From positions 26,025,501-26,089,500 of the forward strand of contig NC_071339.1 in assembly GCF_027744825.2 (NCBI RefSeq): a stretch of DNA of 64,000 nucleotides. Direction: 5' to 3'. The notes beneath the pieces are model-generated. The model worked only from the letters and a program-made list of their open reading frames with translations. It searched no databases and had not been told where the DNA came from. Origin of the DNA: Synchiropus splendidus (Eukaryota > Chordata > Actinopteri > Syngnathiformes > Callionymidae). Below, in pieces: positions 1 to 11,999 of this stretch. The translations under genes were made by a program, and so were the position numbers. The first letter of the stretch is position 1. Each line of letters starts with the position of its first letter.

Positions 1-510
1 TTGCGTGCCAAAAACTCTTTAGTGTGTTCACTCACAAAACACTGGGCATTATCTGACACTATCATTTTTGGGATACCATTAGTGCTGAAAGTGGCCCTCA
101 AGCAGTTCATAGTAGCCACTGCAGATGCTGACGAAACAGGGTAGACCTCCAACCACTTTGAATGTGCATCAATCACCACCAAGAACATCTTTCCCATGGA
201 CGCCCCAGCATAATCAACATGAAGTCGTCGTCACGGTTTTCAGGCCACTCCCACGGGTGCAGCGGTGCACAGGCCGAAGCGTTCTGGTGTTCCTGACAAG
301 TGGAACACGATTTGACCAGACTTTCATATCACTGTCTATATTAGGCCACCACATGTAGCTACGAGCCAAACCCTTCATTTGACTCATTTCAGGGTGCAAT
401 TGATGCTGCTTCAACATCAGACCACATCCTTTTTCCGGAATCACCACACGACACGCCCACAGTACACACCCATCTTGTTCACTCGGCTCCTGTTGCTTCA
501 TAGTGGGCAA
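1..510 (-). pseudogene. Gypsy integrase remnant (zinc-binding and catalytic core)
   Basis: The 214-510 part encodes an H-H-C-C type integrase N-terminal region: the stretch LHPEMSQMKGLARSYMWWP has the His and Trp-Trp-Pro pattern seen in Gypsy integrases. From about 200 down to base 1 another frame encodes the catalytic core, with VVIDAHSKWLEVYP (first catalytic Asp) and IVSDNAQCFVSE (second catalytic Asp, usually followed by G-x-F, here A-x-C-F). The third catalytic residue would lie off the window. A frameshift near 210 separates the two parts, so this copy would not make an intact integrase. The enzyme normally joins element cDNA to chromosomal DNA. Confidence 0.88.
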
Positions 511-582
511 GTACGAGGTCTTTACTGGTTCACTTACGAAGCTCTTCCGAGTTGACCACTGAACTCTGATCCTGCTCTACCA

Positions 583-1177
583 TCAATTCCTGGTCTTCTG
601 AGTCTGGATCCCCAGGTTTCTCTGGAAGTGGAAGTCATCTGCGTTTGCATTGTCCTGTCCACGTCGGTACACCATGGCATATTTATATGTTCTTAAAATA
701 ATAGCCCGTCTCATGATCCTCTGAGAACTAATGTGTGGCACAGCTTTTCCTTCATGAAACAGACTGATTAAGGGCTTACGGTCTGTGTACAAATCACAAA
801 TTTACGTTAAGTACTGCACCCCAAAAATGACTTCTAAGCCCTCTTTATCCAACTGCGAATAGTTTTTTTCTGCTGCTGTGGGTGTGCGCGAGGCATAACC
901 CATAGGCCTTTCTGCTCCCCCTTCCAGCCTGTGTGCCAAGACTGCCCCCACCCCATAAGGTGAGGTATGACATGACAGTACCAGTTGTTTTTGTTCATCG
1001 TAATGAACCAACACTTGACTGCTTTGTCGTAACTTCTTCGCCTGTTAAAAAGCCTTTTCTTGCTCAATCTCCCACCTCCATTTCTCATCTTTCCTCAGTA
1101 ACTTGTGTAATGGAGCCAGCACAGTAGACAAGTTCGGCAAGAATTTGTTATAAAAGTTTAGCAGACCTAAAAAAGCT
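583..1177 (-). pseudogene. Gypsy RT connection and RNase H remnant
   Basis: Just after the piggyBac insertion, the minus strand resumes with a reverse-transcriptase connection motif (FLGLLNFYNKFLPNLS), in line with RT before the insertion. An RNase H domain follows at 802-1014, with [11 protein letters not shown] and the [19 protein letters not shown] block typical of Gypsy RNase H. The first catalytic Asp of the usual CDASPYG motif is His (CHTSPYG). The next ORF (583-792) has YTDRKPL, normally TDHKPL, and the RADALSR-like region has decayed. Stops and frameshifts separate the parts, so it is not functional. Confidence 0.88.
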
Positions 1178-2808
1178 TTCACCCTCGTATTATGCTAAGG
1201 GTCAATTTGACCCATATCCGTTTTTGTGTTAAAAAAAAAGTAGTGGTTATCCTTACTTTTTCTTCATTAAATTTTGTGACTTTTCCTCATCAAGGGTCAT
1301 GAACAGGTGTGTAAAATCTGGACACTTTGATGTCTAGTGACATGTCTGTACAGAGTTTGTATACAAAGATGATATTGCGGGTCATTTTGACCCGGATTCT
1401 TTAATGTGGGTAAGTGGCTGTTCAGATCAAAAATAAACACGTCTTTATGATATACCTATTTAGACTGCCCAGCTATGTGTATTTTGATTGCCTCTGAATA
1501 GCCATTTGGACCCAGCTGTGTGTAGAGGAGAAACTTTCTCTCCCTTCTTCTTGTCAGTGTTCTCATGTATTCTTTTTGACAAACACACCAAAAATGAGCT
1601 ACAGAGGGTTTACAGTACATGCCCAACAAGCCCGCCAAGTATGGCATCAAAATATGGGTGGCCCTGTGATGCAAAATCTGGCTATGTCTGGAAAATGCAA
1701 GTATACACTGTAAAGCTACCTGGAGAAGCACCCGAGAAGAATCAGGGGATGCGTGTGGTGATGAGTGGAAGGTCATAACATCACATGTGACGTCACATTT
1801 ACATTTACATCCTATCTCCTTGGAAATTAACTTCAGAGGAGAAAGCTGAACAGTGGGAACAGTCAGAAGAAATAAGCCAGACCTTCCCAAAGAAATTCTG
1901 AAGGTGCAGGGCAGACCTCTGCATTCCTCAATATTTGCTTTCAGTGACAAAGCAACAGTTGTTTCACACTGCCCAAAGACAAACAAGAATGTTCTTGTAA
2001 TGAGCAAAATGCACAGAGATGCATCTCTCAGCATAAGAGAAGACATGAAGCCACAAATGATCCTGGACAACAACTCCACCAAAAAAGGAGTTGACAATCT
2101 GGACAAAGTCACAGCAACATACAGCTGCCAGCGCAAGACTGCCCATTGGCCCTTGGTGATTTTCTACAACTTCGTGGATGTGTCTGCTTACAATGCCTAT
2201 GTCCCATGGACTGAAATCAACCAGCAGGTGAATGCCAGCAAACTGTACCAACGTCGGCTTTTCCTGGAAGAACTTGGCAAAGCACTTGTCACTCCCAAGA
2301 TGCAGAGCCGAGCAAGGCCACCTCGATGCCCAGCAGCTGCCGCTGTCATCGAAAAGGTCAAGCTCACATCACCCAACCAATCTGCAATGGATGCATTGGA
2401 TACAGGTGTGAAGAAACGGAAAAGATGCCAGATCTGTGCGTCCCGAGATGAGAGAAAAACAAGTACCTGTTTTGTGAAATGCAATAATTACATCTTTAAA
2501 ACGCACACAGTTACATTCTGTCCATCATGTGGAGAGCATTGAACATGTTGAACATTAAAAAATGGGGCAAGTTAAATGAAAATAAAAGTGTTCGTGAGGA
2601 GGGAAAAACTTAAATTGCTCTTAAATATAGTGTTGAAATTGAAAATGTGTTCTATGTCTCTTTTACAAATGTTTATATAATCTAAAATGAAGATGTTATT
2701 GGTTCAATCTTTTTTTTTTTACTGTTTTGAGTGGATTTACACAGTGTGTGTCAAAATGACCCGCAACAGAATCAATGTAATTTTTTTTCAACATAATTCG
2801 AGGGTTAA
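1178..2808 (+). mobile_element. piggyBac-family DNA transposon, internally deleted
   Basis: The element proper is 1182-2804 (1,623 bp). Its ends are inverted: the left begins CCCTCGTATTATG and the right, on the minus strand, begins CCCTCGAATTATG (12 of 13 identical). The right end is followed by TTAA at 2805-2808, the known piggyBac target; the left flank is TTCA at 1178-1181, a likely one-base decay of TTAA. Removing the element rejoins the Gypsy RT connection region, which supports the boundaries. Palindromic blocks of the form GGGTCAnnnTTGACCC lie just inside both ends. It is shorter than an autonomous piggyBac and its transposase lacks the N-terminal part. Confidence 0.92.
1490..2542 (+). 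pseudogene. piggyBac transposase remnant (C-terminal half)
   Basis: The main open frame (1853-2542) encodes the C-terminal part of a PGBD4-like transposase: a KKGVDNLDKVTATYSCQRKT block, which holds the last catalytic-type Asp region of the DDD triad, then FYNFVDVSAYNAYV, and a Cys-rich C-terminal domain (CQICASRDERKTSTCFVKC and FCPSCGEH) of the family's zinc-binding type. Upstream, 1620-1850 shows earlier conserved stretches (PSMASKYGWPCDAKSGYVWK; HNITCDVTFTFTSYLLGN) in shifted frames with stops. The N-terminal catalytic region is missing, so it should be inactive. It belongs to the transposon nested in the Gypsy element. Confidence 0.92.
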
Positions 2809-3091
2809 GTTCGCTCACAGAACATGCTACCAGAGCTTCTTGGACTGCTTTGACCTTCGCTGGCATTGGATGCAGGCCTGTCCTGTCCACCTGATGACAG
2901 AAGAATGTTAATTTGTTTTCCATGAACTGACATTTGCTCCGTTTCAACCGCAGCCCTTTATCCTCCAACCTCTGCAGCACTTCGTTGAGTGTTTGCAGAT
3001 GAGAGCTGTCATCTCTTCCTCTCAATATAATGTCGTCTAAATACACTGCCACATTTGCCATACCTTGGAGTACATTCTCCATGGTGCGTTA
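2809..3091 (-). pseudogene. Gypsy reverse transcriptase, second part (YLDD)
   Basis: The minus-strand frame continues RT with MENVLQG and VAVYLDDIILRG; Y-L-D-D-I holds the two catalytic aspartates of the palm domain. It goes on with the thumb-side motif LRLKRSKCQF and ends at the piggyBac insertion near 2808. It is separated from the first RT part by the insertion at about 3092-3243. The catalytic box is intact, but the gene is broken on both sides. Confidence 0.92.
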
Positions 3092-3243
3092 TAGAATAGA
3101 ATAGCCTTTATTGTCCTTGTACAGTGTACAACGAAATTTGAGCGCTACTCCCTTGGTGCAAACAATGTACAAAAGAATATATATATATAAAAAAAAAAAA
3201 ACAATCAAGCATGCACTAAAAATTAAATAAAAAGTATATACAC
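3092..3243 (-). mobile_element. Short LINE 3'-end-like insertion in RT
   Basis: About 150 bp interrupt the RT reading frame between its SSSPAI motif and its MENVLQG motif. The sequence starts with the pentamer repeat TAGAATAGAATAG and then CCTTTATTGTCCTTGTACA, a pattern that recurs at the 3' ends of fish L2/CR1-like LINE copies when read on the minus strand. It also contains a TA-rich run and an A-run near 3180-3201. No clean target-site duplication was identified, so boundaries are good to a few bases. Family assignment is from recognition only. Confidence 0.6.
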
Positions 3244-3602
3244 AAAATAGCAGGACTGGAGCTTAGTCCAAAAGGCAGACGTTTATATGTAAAAAGACCT
3301 CTGTGAGTGTTGACGCTCACAAACGTCCTTGATTTCTCTTCAATGACTATTTGCTGATATGCATGGCTCATATCGAGTTTTGTGAACTTCTGCCGCCCTG
3401 CCAGGCTTGCCATCATATCCTCCATTGTTGGAATCGGATACTGTTTGGTCGTGGAGACTTTGTTCACTGTTAATTTATAATCTCCACAAATCCTCACGCT
3501 ACCATCAGGTTTGAACACAGGCACAATAGGTGCTGCCCATTCAGAAAACTTCACAGGTTCCAATATTCTTTCCTCTACTAGTCTCTGAAGTTCCATTTCC
3601 AT
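3244..3602 (-). pseudogene. Gypsy reverse transcriptase, first part
   Basis: This frame holds the fingers and palm start of a Ty3/Gypsy RT: WAAPIVPVFKPDGSVRICGDY, then YPIPTMEDMMASLAG, FTKLDMSHAYQQI (first catalytic Asp in KLDMSHAYQQ) and FTYKRLPFGLSSSPAI. It stops being RT at the LINE-like insertion. The order on the minus strand agrees with the remaining RT at 2809-3091. Confidence 0.93.
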
Positions 3603-4020
3603 TTTCTTTTAATGGCAAATGGAACCGACCTGGGTTTGTAAAGGGCGTGGCATTCTGAATCACATGAATCTTGGCTGTCGTCCCCCTTAATGACCCTAAC
3701 TCTTCTTTGAATACCTTCTCATGTCGGGAGAGATCGGCAGGGAACTGTCCACCTCATCTGTTTTGTGGACAAACTGCCCCTCTATCTGGAATGCTTTCAT
3801 CCAGCCTCTGGCCAGAAGACTTGCTCCTGAACCTTTCACAACAATGACAGGCAGCCATTTGATCTGATCATCGTGTTCAACCTTGACCTTAATTGCCCCC
3901 ACCACTGGAACCTGATGACCTCCATATGTTTTTAACTTTATCTTGCAATCCACTAGTTTAGTGTTAGTTCTGTTTTTCACTAACATGTCAACCATCTGTT
4001 GAGCCTTAATAGTGTAAGTG
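3603..4020 (-). pseudogene. Gypsy protease and pol linker remnant
   Basis: The minus strand around 4021 carries the aspartic protease region: the frame VVFVVD runs into a one-base loss exactly at the D-T-G active-site motif, which moves the remainder into another frame. That frame (3696-3995) continues with MVDMLVKNRTNTKLVDCKIKL and GASLLARGWMKAFQI, the post-protease part commonly seen in Gypsy Pol. About 100 bases before RT are further disrupted. The protease would be inactive as it stands. Confidence 0.8.
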
Positions 4021-4968
4021 CAGCCGGTCTACCACAAAAACCACCTTCTTTCCATTTACCCTCAACACTTTTTTAATCGGCTCTACTCTAGGAATGTCCA
4101 GTTCCTCACTGCTGCGTCTTCTTTTATCTGTCACTGTAAACATCTCTTCATTTTCACTGTCATCCTTCTCCTGCATGAAATTTGTTCGATGCGTTGTACC
4201 TTTCCCCCTTTTTCTTGTTTGTTTTGTCTCCCTCACTTCCCTCGTCATACTTTTACAGACTGTCTTTAAGTGACCCACTTTTCCACAGTTATGACATCTG
4301 ACCTCCGCAAACCGGCAACCTTTGGCCAAGTGAGTCTCTCCACCACATATGTAGCACCTTCTCGACTCCATGGACATTGCCCGCGTCTCTTCCACTTTGT
4401 TGACCGGTGATGATCCACTTCCTTGGAGTGAGTCCTTCACACCTCGTAGGTTCACCAAGTCTCTATCTGCAGCGTCCATCACCAAGGCCACTTTGAATGC
4501 TATGTCAAATGTTAGTCCATCCTCCGACAGCAGCTTCCTCTGTCGTCGTTAATCCCACACACCAAGCGGTCTCTCAGCATCACGGTCAGTGTCTCACCAT
4601 AGTTACAATCCTGAGCCATTTCCTTAGCTCCGCCACGTAGTCACAAACGGTCTCTTCAGTCCTTCCATTCGGAGAGTTAAACTTCCATCGTTAATAAACC
4701 GAATAATCTCACTCGGTTTCGGATGGAAATGATTCCTCAAAAGGATGACCAGATCAGCATACGAACGATCCCCTGTTTTTTCCGGACTCAACAGGTTCCT
4801 CATCACCGCATATGCCGGGTCGCTGTCATTGCTGAGCAACACCGCGCGCTGTTTATCGTCATCTTCAATGCCGTTCGCGATGAAAAAATGTTCCAAAATT
4901 TCACAATAGTCTTCCAATGAATGCGTACCAGCATCGAAAGGCGTCACTGTACCCACAGTAGCCGCCAT
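4021..4968 (-). pseudogene. Gypsy Gag remnant with two zinc knuckles
   Basis: The start is the ATG at 4968 (MAATVGTVTPFDAGTHSLED), followed by a capsid-like region (LEHFFIANGIEDDDKQRAVLL; SYADLVILLRNHFHPKPSE). A frameshift near 4620-4500 leads to a second part with two CCHC-type knuckles: CYICGGETHLAKGC and CHNCGKVGHLKTVC. Gag packages the element RNA, and knuckles bind nucleic acid. The upstream ATG in the 124-codon frame (near 4998) lacks conserved sequence, so 4968 is preferred. The 5' untranslated region is cut off by the satellite. Confidence 0.88.
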
Positions 4969-5021
4969 GATTCTCGCTATGATGAAGAAAATACACAAAA
5001 ACTTTGCCGTAAGTTACCGGT

Positions 5022-7060
5022 TGTGAGGTGAAAATTTCATGTTCTGAAGCGTCCCTGAAAAGTCATGGCACAATGCAGAAAACGCGTTTTCAGAAATGTT
5101 GATAACTTTCGAACAACAATTCAGACAGCTTAGATTTGATGTGCAAGTACGAGAAAGACACTTTCTGCTATAGTGGGAAGTGAAAATTTCATGTTCTGAA
5201 GCTTCCCTGAGTAGTTGTGGCACAATGCACAAAAACGTGTTGTCAGCCAGAGATAAGATGGGTGTTGGAAGGCCAATCATAAAAATGTTGATAACTTTAG
5301 AAAAACACTTCAGACTGCTTAGATTTGATGTGCAACTACTAGAAACACCCCTTCTGCTATAGTGGGAGGTGAAAATTTCTTGTTCTGACTTTCCCTGAGA
5401 ACTTATGGCACTATGCAAAAATGCGTTTTCAGCCTGGTTTCAGAACGCCAATCATATGAATGTTGATAACTTTCGAAAAACACTTCAGACAGCTCAGATT
5501 TGATGTGCAACTACTAGAAAGACCCTTTCTGCTATAGTGGGAGGTGAAAATTTCATGTTCTGAAGCTTCCCTAGGAAGTTACGGCACTATGCACAAAATG
5601 CGTTTTCACCCTTTGATAAGATGGGTTTCAGAAGGCCAAACATGAAAATGTTGATGACTTTCGAAAAACACTTCAGAGAGCTTAGAATTGATGTGCAACT
5701 ACTAGAAAGAGCCTTTCTGCTATACTGAGAGGTGAAACTTTCATGTTCTGAAGATTCCAGGAGAAGTTATGGCACTGTGCACAAAACGCGATTTCAGCCT
5801 GAGATAAGGTGGGTTTCGGAACGCCAAACATAAAAAATGTTCATAACTTTCGAAAAACACTTCAGACAGCTCAGATTTGAAGTGCAACTACTTAAAAGAC
5901 CCTTTCTGCCATAGTGGGAGGTGAAAATTTCTTGTTCTGAAGCTTCCCTGAAAAGTTATGGCACAATGCACAAAACACGTTTTCAGCCTGAGATAAGGTG
6001 GGTTTCGGAAAGCAAATCACAAAAATGTTGATAACTTTCAAAAAACGCATCAGACAGCTTAGATTTGAATTGCCACTACGAGAAGGAGCCTTTCTGCAAA
6101 ACTGGGAGGTGTTAAATTTAATGTTCAGAAGCTTCCCTGAGAAGTTATGTCACAAAGCACAAAACACGTTTTAAGCCTGAGATGCGTTGGGTTTTGGAAC
6201 GCCAAACATAAAAATGTTGGTAAATTTCAAAAAACACTTCAGACTACTTCGATTTTATGTGCAACTATTAGAAAGACCCTTTCTGCTATAGTGGGAGGTG
6301 AAAGATTCATGTTCTGAAGCTTCCCTGAGAAATTATGGCACAATGCACAAATCACTTTTTCAGCCTGAGATAAGGTGGGTTTCGGAACACCAAACATAAA
6401 AATGTTGATGACTTTCGAAAAACACTTCAGACTCCTTATATTTGATGTGCAACTAGTAGAAAGACCGTTTCTGCTATAGTGGGTCGTGAATATTTCATGA
6501 TCTGAATCTTCCCTGAGAAGTTATGGCACAATGCACAAAACACGTTTTCAGCCTGAGATAAGGTGGGTTTTGGAACACCAATCATAAAAATGTTGCCAAC
6601 TTTCGAAAAACACTTCAGACAGCTTAGATTTGATGTGCAACTACGAGAAAGACCCTTTCTTCTATAGTGGGATTTGAATATTTCATGTTCTGAAGATTCA
6701 CTCAGAAGTTACGGCACAATGCACAAAACACGTTTTCAGCCTGAGATAAGGTGGCTTTCGGAACGCCAAACATAGAAATGTTGATAACTTTCGAAAAACA
6801 ATTCAGACAGCTTAGATTTGATGTGCAACTACTAGAAAGACCCTTTCTGCTATAGTGGGAGGTCAAAATTGTATGTTCTGAAGCTTCCCTGAAAAGTTAT
6901 GGCACAATGCACAAATACGCCTTTCAGCATGAGATAAGGTGGGTTTCGGAACGCCAAACATAAAAGTGTTGATAACTTTCGAAAAACACTTCAGACAGCT
7001 TAGATTTGATGTGCAACTACTAGAAAGACCCTTTCTGCTATAGTGGGAGGTTAAAATTTC
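5022..7060. repeat. Diverged edge monomers of the 188-bp satellite
   Basis: The first ten or eleven monomers next to the Gypsy element differ from the array core. They carry AGGTGAAAATTTC in place of AGGTTAAAATTTC, more point changes and small indels, and the first monomer has lost about 50 bases. Greater divergence at an array edge is the usual result of reduced homogenisation there. Confidence 0.85.
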
Positions 7061-10000
7061 ATGTTCTGAAGCTTCCCTGCAAAGTTATGGCACAATGCAC
7101 AAAAACGCTTTTAAGCCTGAGATAAGGTGGGTTTCGGAACGCCAAACATAAAAGTGTTGATAACATTCGAAAAACACTTCAGACTGCTTTGATTTGATGT
7201 GCAACTACTTGAAATACCCTTTCTGCTATAGTGGGAGGTTAAAATTTCATGTTCTGAAGCTTCCCTGAAAAGTTATGGCACAATGCACAAAAACGCTTTT
7301 CAGCCTGAGAGAAGGTGGGTTTCGGAACGCCAAACATAAAAGTGTTGATAACTTTAGAAAAACACTTCAGACAGCTTAGATTTGATGTTCAACTACTAGA
7401 AAGACCCTTTCTGCTATACTGGGAGGTTAAAATTTCATGTTCTGAAGCTTCCCTGAATAGTTATGGCACAATGCACAAAAACACTTGTCAGACTGAGATA
7501 AGGTGGGTTTCGGAGCGCCAAACATAAAAGTGTTGATAACTTTCGACAAACACTTCAGACAGCTTAGATTTGATGTGCAACTACTAGAAAGACCCTTTCT
7601 GCTACAGTGGGAGGTTAAAATTTCATGTTCTGAAGCTTCCCTGAAAAGTTATGGCACAATGCGTAAAAACGCTTTTCAGCCTGAGATAAGGTGGGTTTCG
7701 GAACGCCAAACATAAAAGTGTTGATAACTTTCGAAAAACACTTCAGACAGCTTAGATTTGATGTGCAACTACTAGAAAGACCCTTTCTGCTATAGTGGGA
7801 GGTTAAAATTTCATGTTCTGAAGCTTCCCTGAAAAGTTATGGCACAATGCACAAAAACGCTTTTCAGCCTGAGATAAGGTGGGTGTCGGAACGCCAAACA
7901 TAAAAGTGTTGATAACTTTCGAAAAACACTTCAGACAGCTTGGATTTGATGTGCAACTACTAGAAAGACCCTTTCTGCTATAGTGGGAGGTTGAAATTTC
8001 ATGTTCTGAAGCTTCCCTGAAAAGTTATGGCACAATGCACAAAAACGCTTTTCAGCCTGAGATAAGGTGGGTTTCGGAACGCCAAACATAAAAGTGTTGA
8101 TAACTTTCGAAAAACACTTCAGACAGCTTAGATTTGATGTGCAAATACTAGAAAGACCCTTTCTGCTATAGTGGGTGGTTAAAATTTCATGTTCTGAAGC
8201 TTCCCTGAAAAGTTATGGCACAATGCACAAAAACGCATTTCAGCCTGAGTTAAGGTGGGTTTCGGAAAGCCAAACATGAAAGTGTTGATAACTGTCGAAA
8301 AACACTTCAGACGGCTTAGATTTGATGTGCAACTACTAGAAAGACCCTTTCTGCTATAGTGGGAGGTTAAAATTTCATGTTCTGAAGCTTCCCGGAAAAG
8401 TTATGGCACAATGCACAAAAACGCATTTCAGCCTGAGATAAGGTGGGTTTCGGAAAGCCAAACATAAAAGTGTTGACAACTGTCGAAAAACACTTCAGAC
8501 AGCTTAGATTTGATGTGCAACTACTAGAAAGACCCTTTCTGCTATAGTGGGAGGTTAAAATTTCATGTTCTGAAGCTTCCCTGAAGAGTTATGGCACAAT
8601 GCACAAAAACGCGTTTCAGCCTGAGATAAGGTGGGTTTCGGAACGCCAAACATAAAAGTGTTGATAACTTTCGAAAAACACTTCAGACAGCTTAGATTTG
8701 ATGTGCAACTCCTAGAAAGACCCTTTCTGCTATAGTGGGAGGTTAAAATTTCATGTTCTGAAGCTTCCCTGAAAAGTTATGGCACATCGCGTAAAAACGC
8801 TTTTCAGCCTGGGATGAGGTGGGTTTTGGAACGCCAAACATAAAAGTGTTAATAACTTTCGAAAAACACTTCAGACAGCTTAGATTTGATGTGCAACTAC
8901 TAGAAAGACCCTTTCTGCTATAGTGGGAGGTTAAAATTTTATGTTCTGAAGCTTCCCTGAAAAGTTATGGCACAATGCACAAAAACGCTTTTCAGCCTGA
9001 GAGAAGGTGGGTTTCGGAACGCCAAACATAAAAGTGTTGATAACTTTCGAAAAACACTTCAGACAGCTTAGATTTGATGTGCAACTACTAGAAAGACCCT
9101 TTTTGCTATAGTGGGAAGTTAAAATTTCATGTTCTGAAGCTTCCCTGAAAAGTTATGGCACAATGCACAAAAACGCTTTTCAGCCTGGGATGAGGTGGGT
9201 TTTGGAACGCCAAACATAAAACTGTTAATAACTTTCGAAAAACACTTCAGACAGCTTAGATTTGATGTGCAACTACTTGAAAGACCCTTTCTGCTATAGT
9301 GGGAGGTTAAAATTTTATGTTCTGAAGCTTCCCTGAAAAGTTATGGCACAATGCACAAAAACGCTTTTCAGCCTGAGAGAAGGTGGGTTTCGGAACGCCA
9401 AACATAAAAGTGTTGATAACTTTCGAAAAACACTTCAGACAGCTTAGATTTGATGTGCAACTACTAGAAAGACCCTTTTTGCTATAGTGGGAAGTTAAAA
9501 TTTCATGTTCTGAAGCTTCCCTGAAAAGTTATGGCACAATGCACAAAAACGCTTTTCAGCCTGAGAGAAGGTGGGTTTCGGAACGCCAACATAAAAGTGT
9601 TGATAACTTTCGAAAAACACTTCACACAGCTTAGATTTGATGTGCAACTACTAGAAAGACCCTTTCTGCTATAGTGGGAAGTTAAAACTTCATGTTCTGA
9701 AGCTTCCCTGAAACGTTTTGGCACAATGCACAAAAACGCTTTTCAGCCTGAGATAAGGTGGGTTTCGGAACGCCAAACATAAAAGTGTTGATAACTTTCG
9801 AAAAACACTTCAGACAGCTTAGATTTGACGTGCAACTACTAGAAAGACCCTTTCTGCTATAGTGGGAGGTTAAAATTTCATGTTCTGAAGCTTCCCTGAA
9901 AAGTTATGGCACAATGCTCAAAAACGCTTTTCAGCCTGAGATATCGTGGGTTTCGGAACGCCAAACATAAAAGTATTGATAACTTTCGAAAAACACTTCA

Positions 10001-11999
10001 GACAGCTTAGATTTGATGTGCAACTACTAGAAAGACCCTTTCTGCTATAGTGGGAGGTTAAAATTTCATGTTCTGAAGCTTCCCTCAAAAGTTATGGCAC
10101 AATGCACAAAAACGCGTTTCAGCCTGAGATAAGGTGGGTTTCGGAACGCCAAACATAAAAGTGTTGATAACTTTCGAAAAACACTTCAGACAGCTTAGAT
10201 TTGATGTGCAACTACTAGAAAGACCCTTTCTGCTATAGTGGGAAGTTAAAATTTCATGTTCTGAAGCTTCCCTGTAAAGTTATGGCACAATGCACAAAAA
10301 CGCTTTTCAGCCTGAGAGAAGGTGGGTTTCGGAACGCCAAACATAAAAGTGTTGATAAGTTTCGAAAAACACTTCAGACAGCTTAGATTTGATGTGCAAC
10401 TACTAGAAAGACCATTTCTGCTATAGTGGGAAGTTAAAATTTCATGTTCTGAAGCTTCCCTGAAAAGTTATGGCACAATGCAGAAAAACGCTTTTCAGCC
10501 TGAGAGAAGGTGGGTTTCGGAACGCCAAACATAAAAGTGTTGATAACTTTCGAAAAACACTTCAGACAGCTTAGATTTGATGTGCAACTACTAGAAAGAC
10601 CCTTTCTGCTATAGTGGGAAGTTAAAATTTCATGTTCTGAAGCTTCCCTGAAAAGTTATGGCACAATGCACAAAATCGCTTCTCAGCCTGAGAGAAGGTG
10701 GGTTTCGGAACGCCAAACATAAAAGTGTTGATAACTTTCGAAAAACACTTCACACAGCTTAGATTTGATGTGCAACTACTAGAAAGACCCTTTCTGCTAT
10801 AGTGGGAAGTTAAAACTTCATGTTCTGAAGCTTCCCTGAAAAGTTATGGCACAATGCACAAAAACGCTTTTCAGCCTGAGATAAGGTGGGTTTCGGAACG
10901 CCAAACATAAAAGTGTTGATAACTTTCGAAAAACACTTCAGACAGCTTAGATTTGACGTGCAACTACTAGAAAGACCCTTTCTGCTATAGTGGGAGGTTA
11001 AAATTTCATGTTCTGAAGCTTCCCTCAAAAGTTATGGCACAATGCACAAAAAAGCGTTTCAGCCTGAGATAAGGTGGGTTTCGGAACGCCAAACATAAAA
11101 GTGTTGATAACTTTCGAAAAACACTTCAGACAGCTTAGATTTGATGTGCAACTACTAGAAAGACCCTTTCTGCTATAGTGGGAGGTTAAAATTTTATGTT
11201 CTGAAGCTTCCCTGAAAAGTTATGGCACAATGCACAAAAACGCTTTTCAGCCTGAGAGAAGGTGGGTTTCGGAACGCCAAACATAAAAGTGTTGATAACT
11301 TTCGAAAAACACTTCAGACAGCTTAGATTTGATGTGCAACTACTAGAAAGACCCTTTCTGCTATAGTGGGAAGTTAAAATTTCATGTTCTGAAGCTTCCC
11401 TGAAAAGTTATGGCACAATGCACAAAAACGCTTTTCAGCCTGAGAGAAGGTGGGTTTCGGAACGCCAAACATAAAAGTGTTGATAACTTTCGAAAAACAC
11501 TTCAGACAGCTTAGATTTGATGTGCAACTACTAGAAAGACCCTTTCTGCTATAGTGGGAAGTTAAAATTTCATGTTCTGAAGCTTCCCTGAAAAGTTATT
11601 GCACAATGCACAAAAACGCTTTTCAGCCTGAGATATCGTGGGTTTCAGAACGCCAAACATAAAAGTGTTGATAACTTTCGAAAAACACTTCAGACAGCTT
11701 AGATTTGACGTGCAACTACTAGAAAGACCCTTTCTGCGAGAGTGAGAGGTTAAAATTTCATGTTCTGAAGCTTCCCTGAAAAGTTATGGCACAATGCGTA
11801 AAATCGCTTTTCAGCCTGAGATAAGGTGGGTTTCGGAACGCCAAACATAAAAGTGTTGATAACTTTCGAAAAACACTTCAGACAGCTTAGATTTGATGTG
11901 CAACTACTAGAAAGACCCTTTCTGCTATAGTGGGAGGTTAAAATTTCATGTTCTGAAGCTTCCCTGAAAAGTTATGGCACAATGCACAAAAACGCTTTT

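Larger units (their letters stand above)
1..5021 (-). mobile_element. Ty3/Gypsy LTR retrotransposon, decayed, nested insertions
   Basis: Read on the minus strand, the segment shows gag, CCHC zinc knuckles, a protease-like start, reverse transcriptase, RNase H and integrase in the Ty3/Gypsy order. The frames are broken by small indels and by two insertions (about 3092-3243 and 1182-2804), so no full polyprotein is encoded. The 5' LTR and leader are absent: the sequence changes to satellite about 55 bases upstream of the gag ATG. The 3' end, including the rest of integrase and the 3' LTR, lies beyond the left edge. Recognition rests on conserved motifs described in the sub-entries; the exact lineage within Gypsy is not assigned. 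Confidence 0.93.

Noticed and set aside
1456..2136. 226-codon minus-strand open frame over the piggyBac element
   Set aside because: It is antisense to recognisable transposase sequence and has no family motifs.
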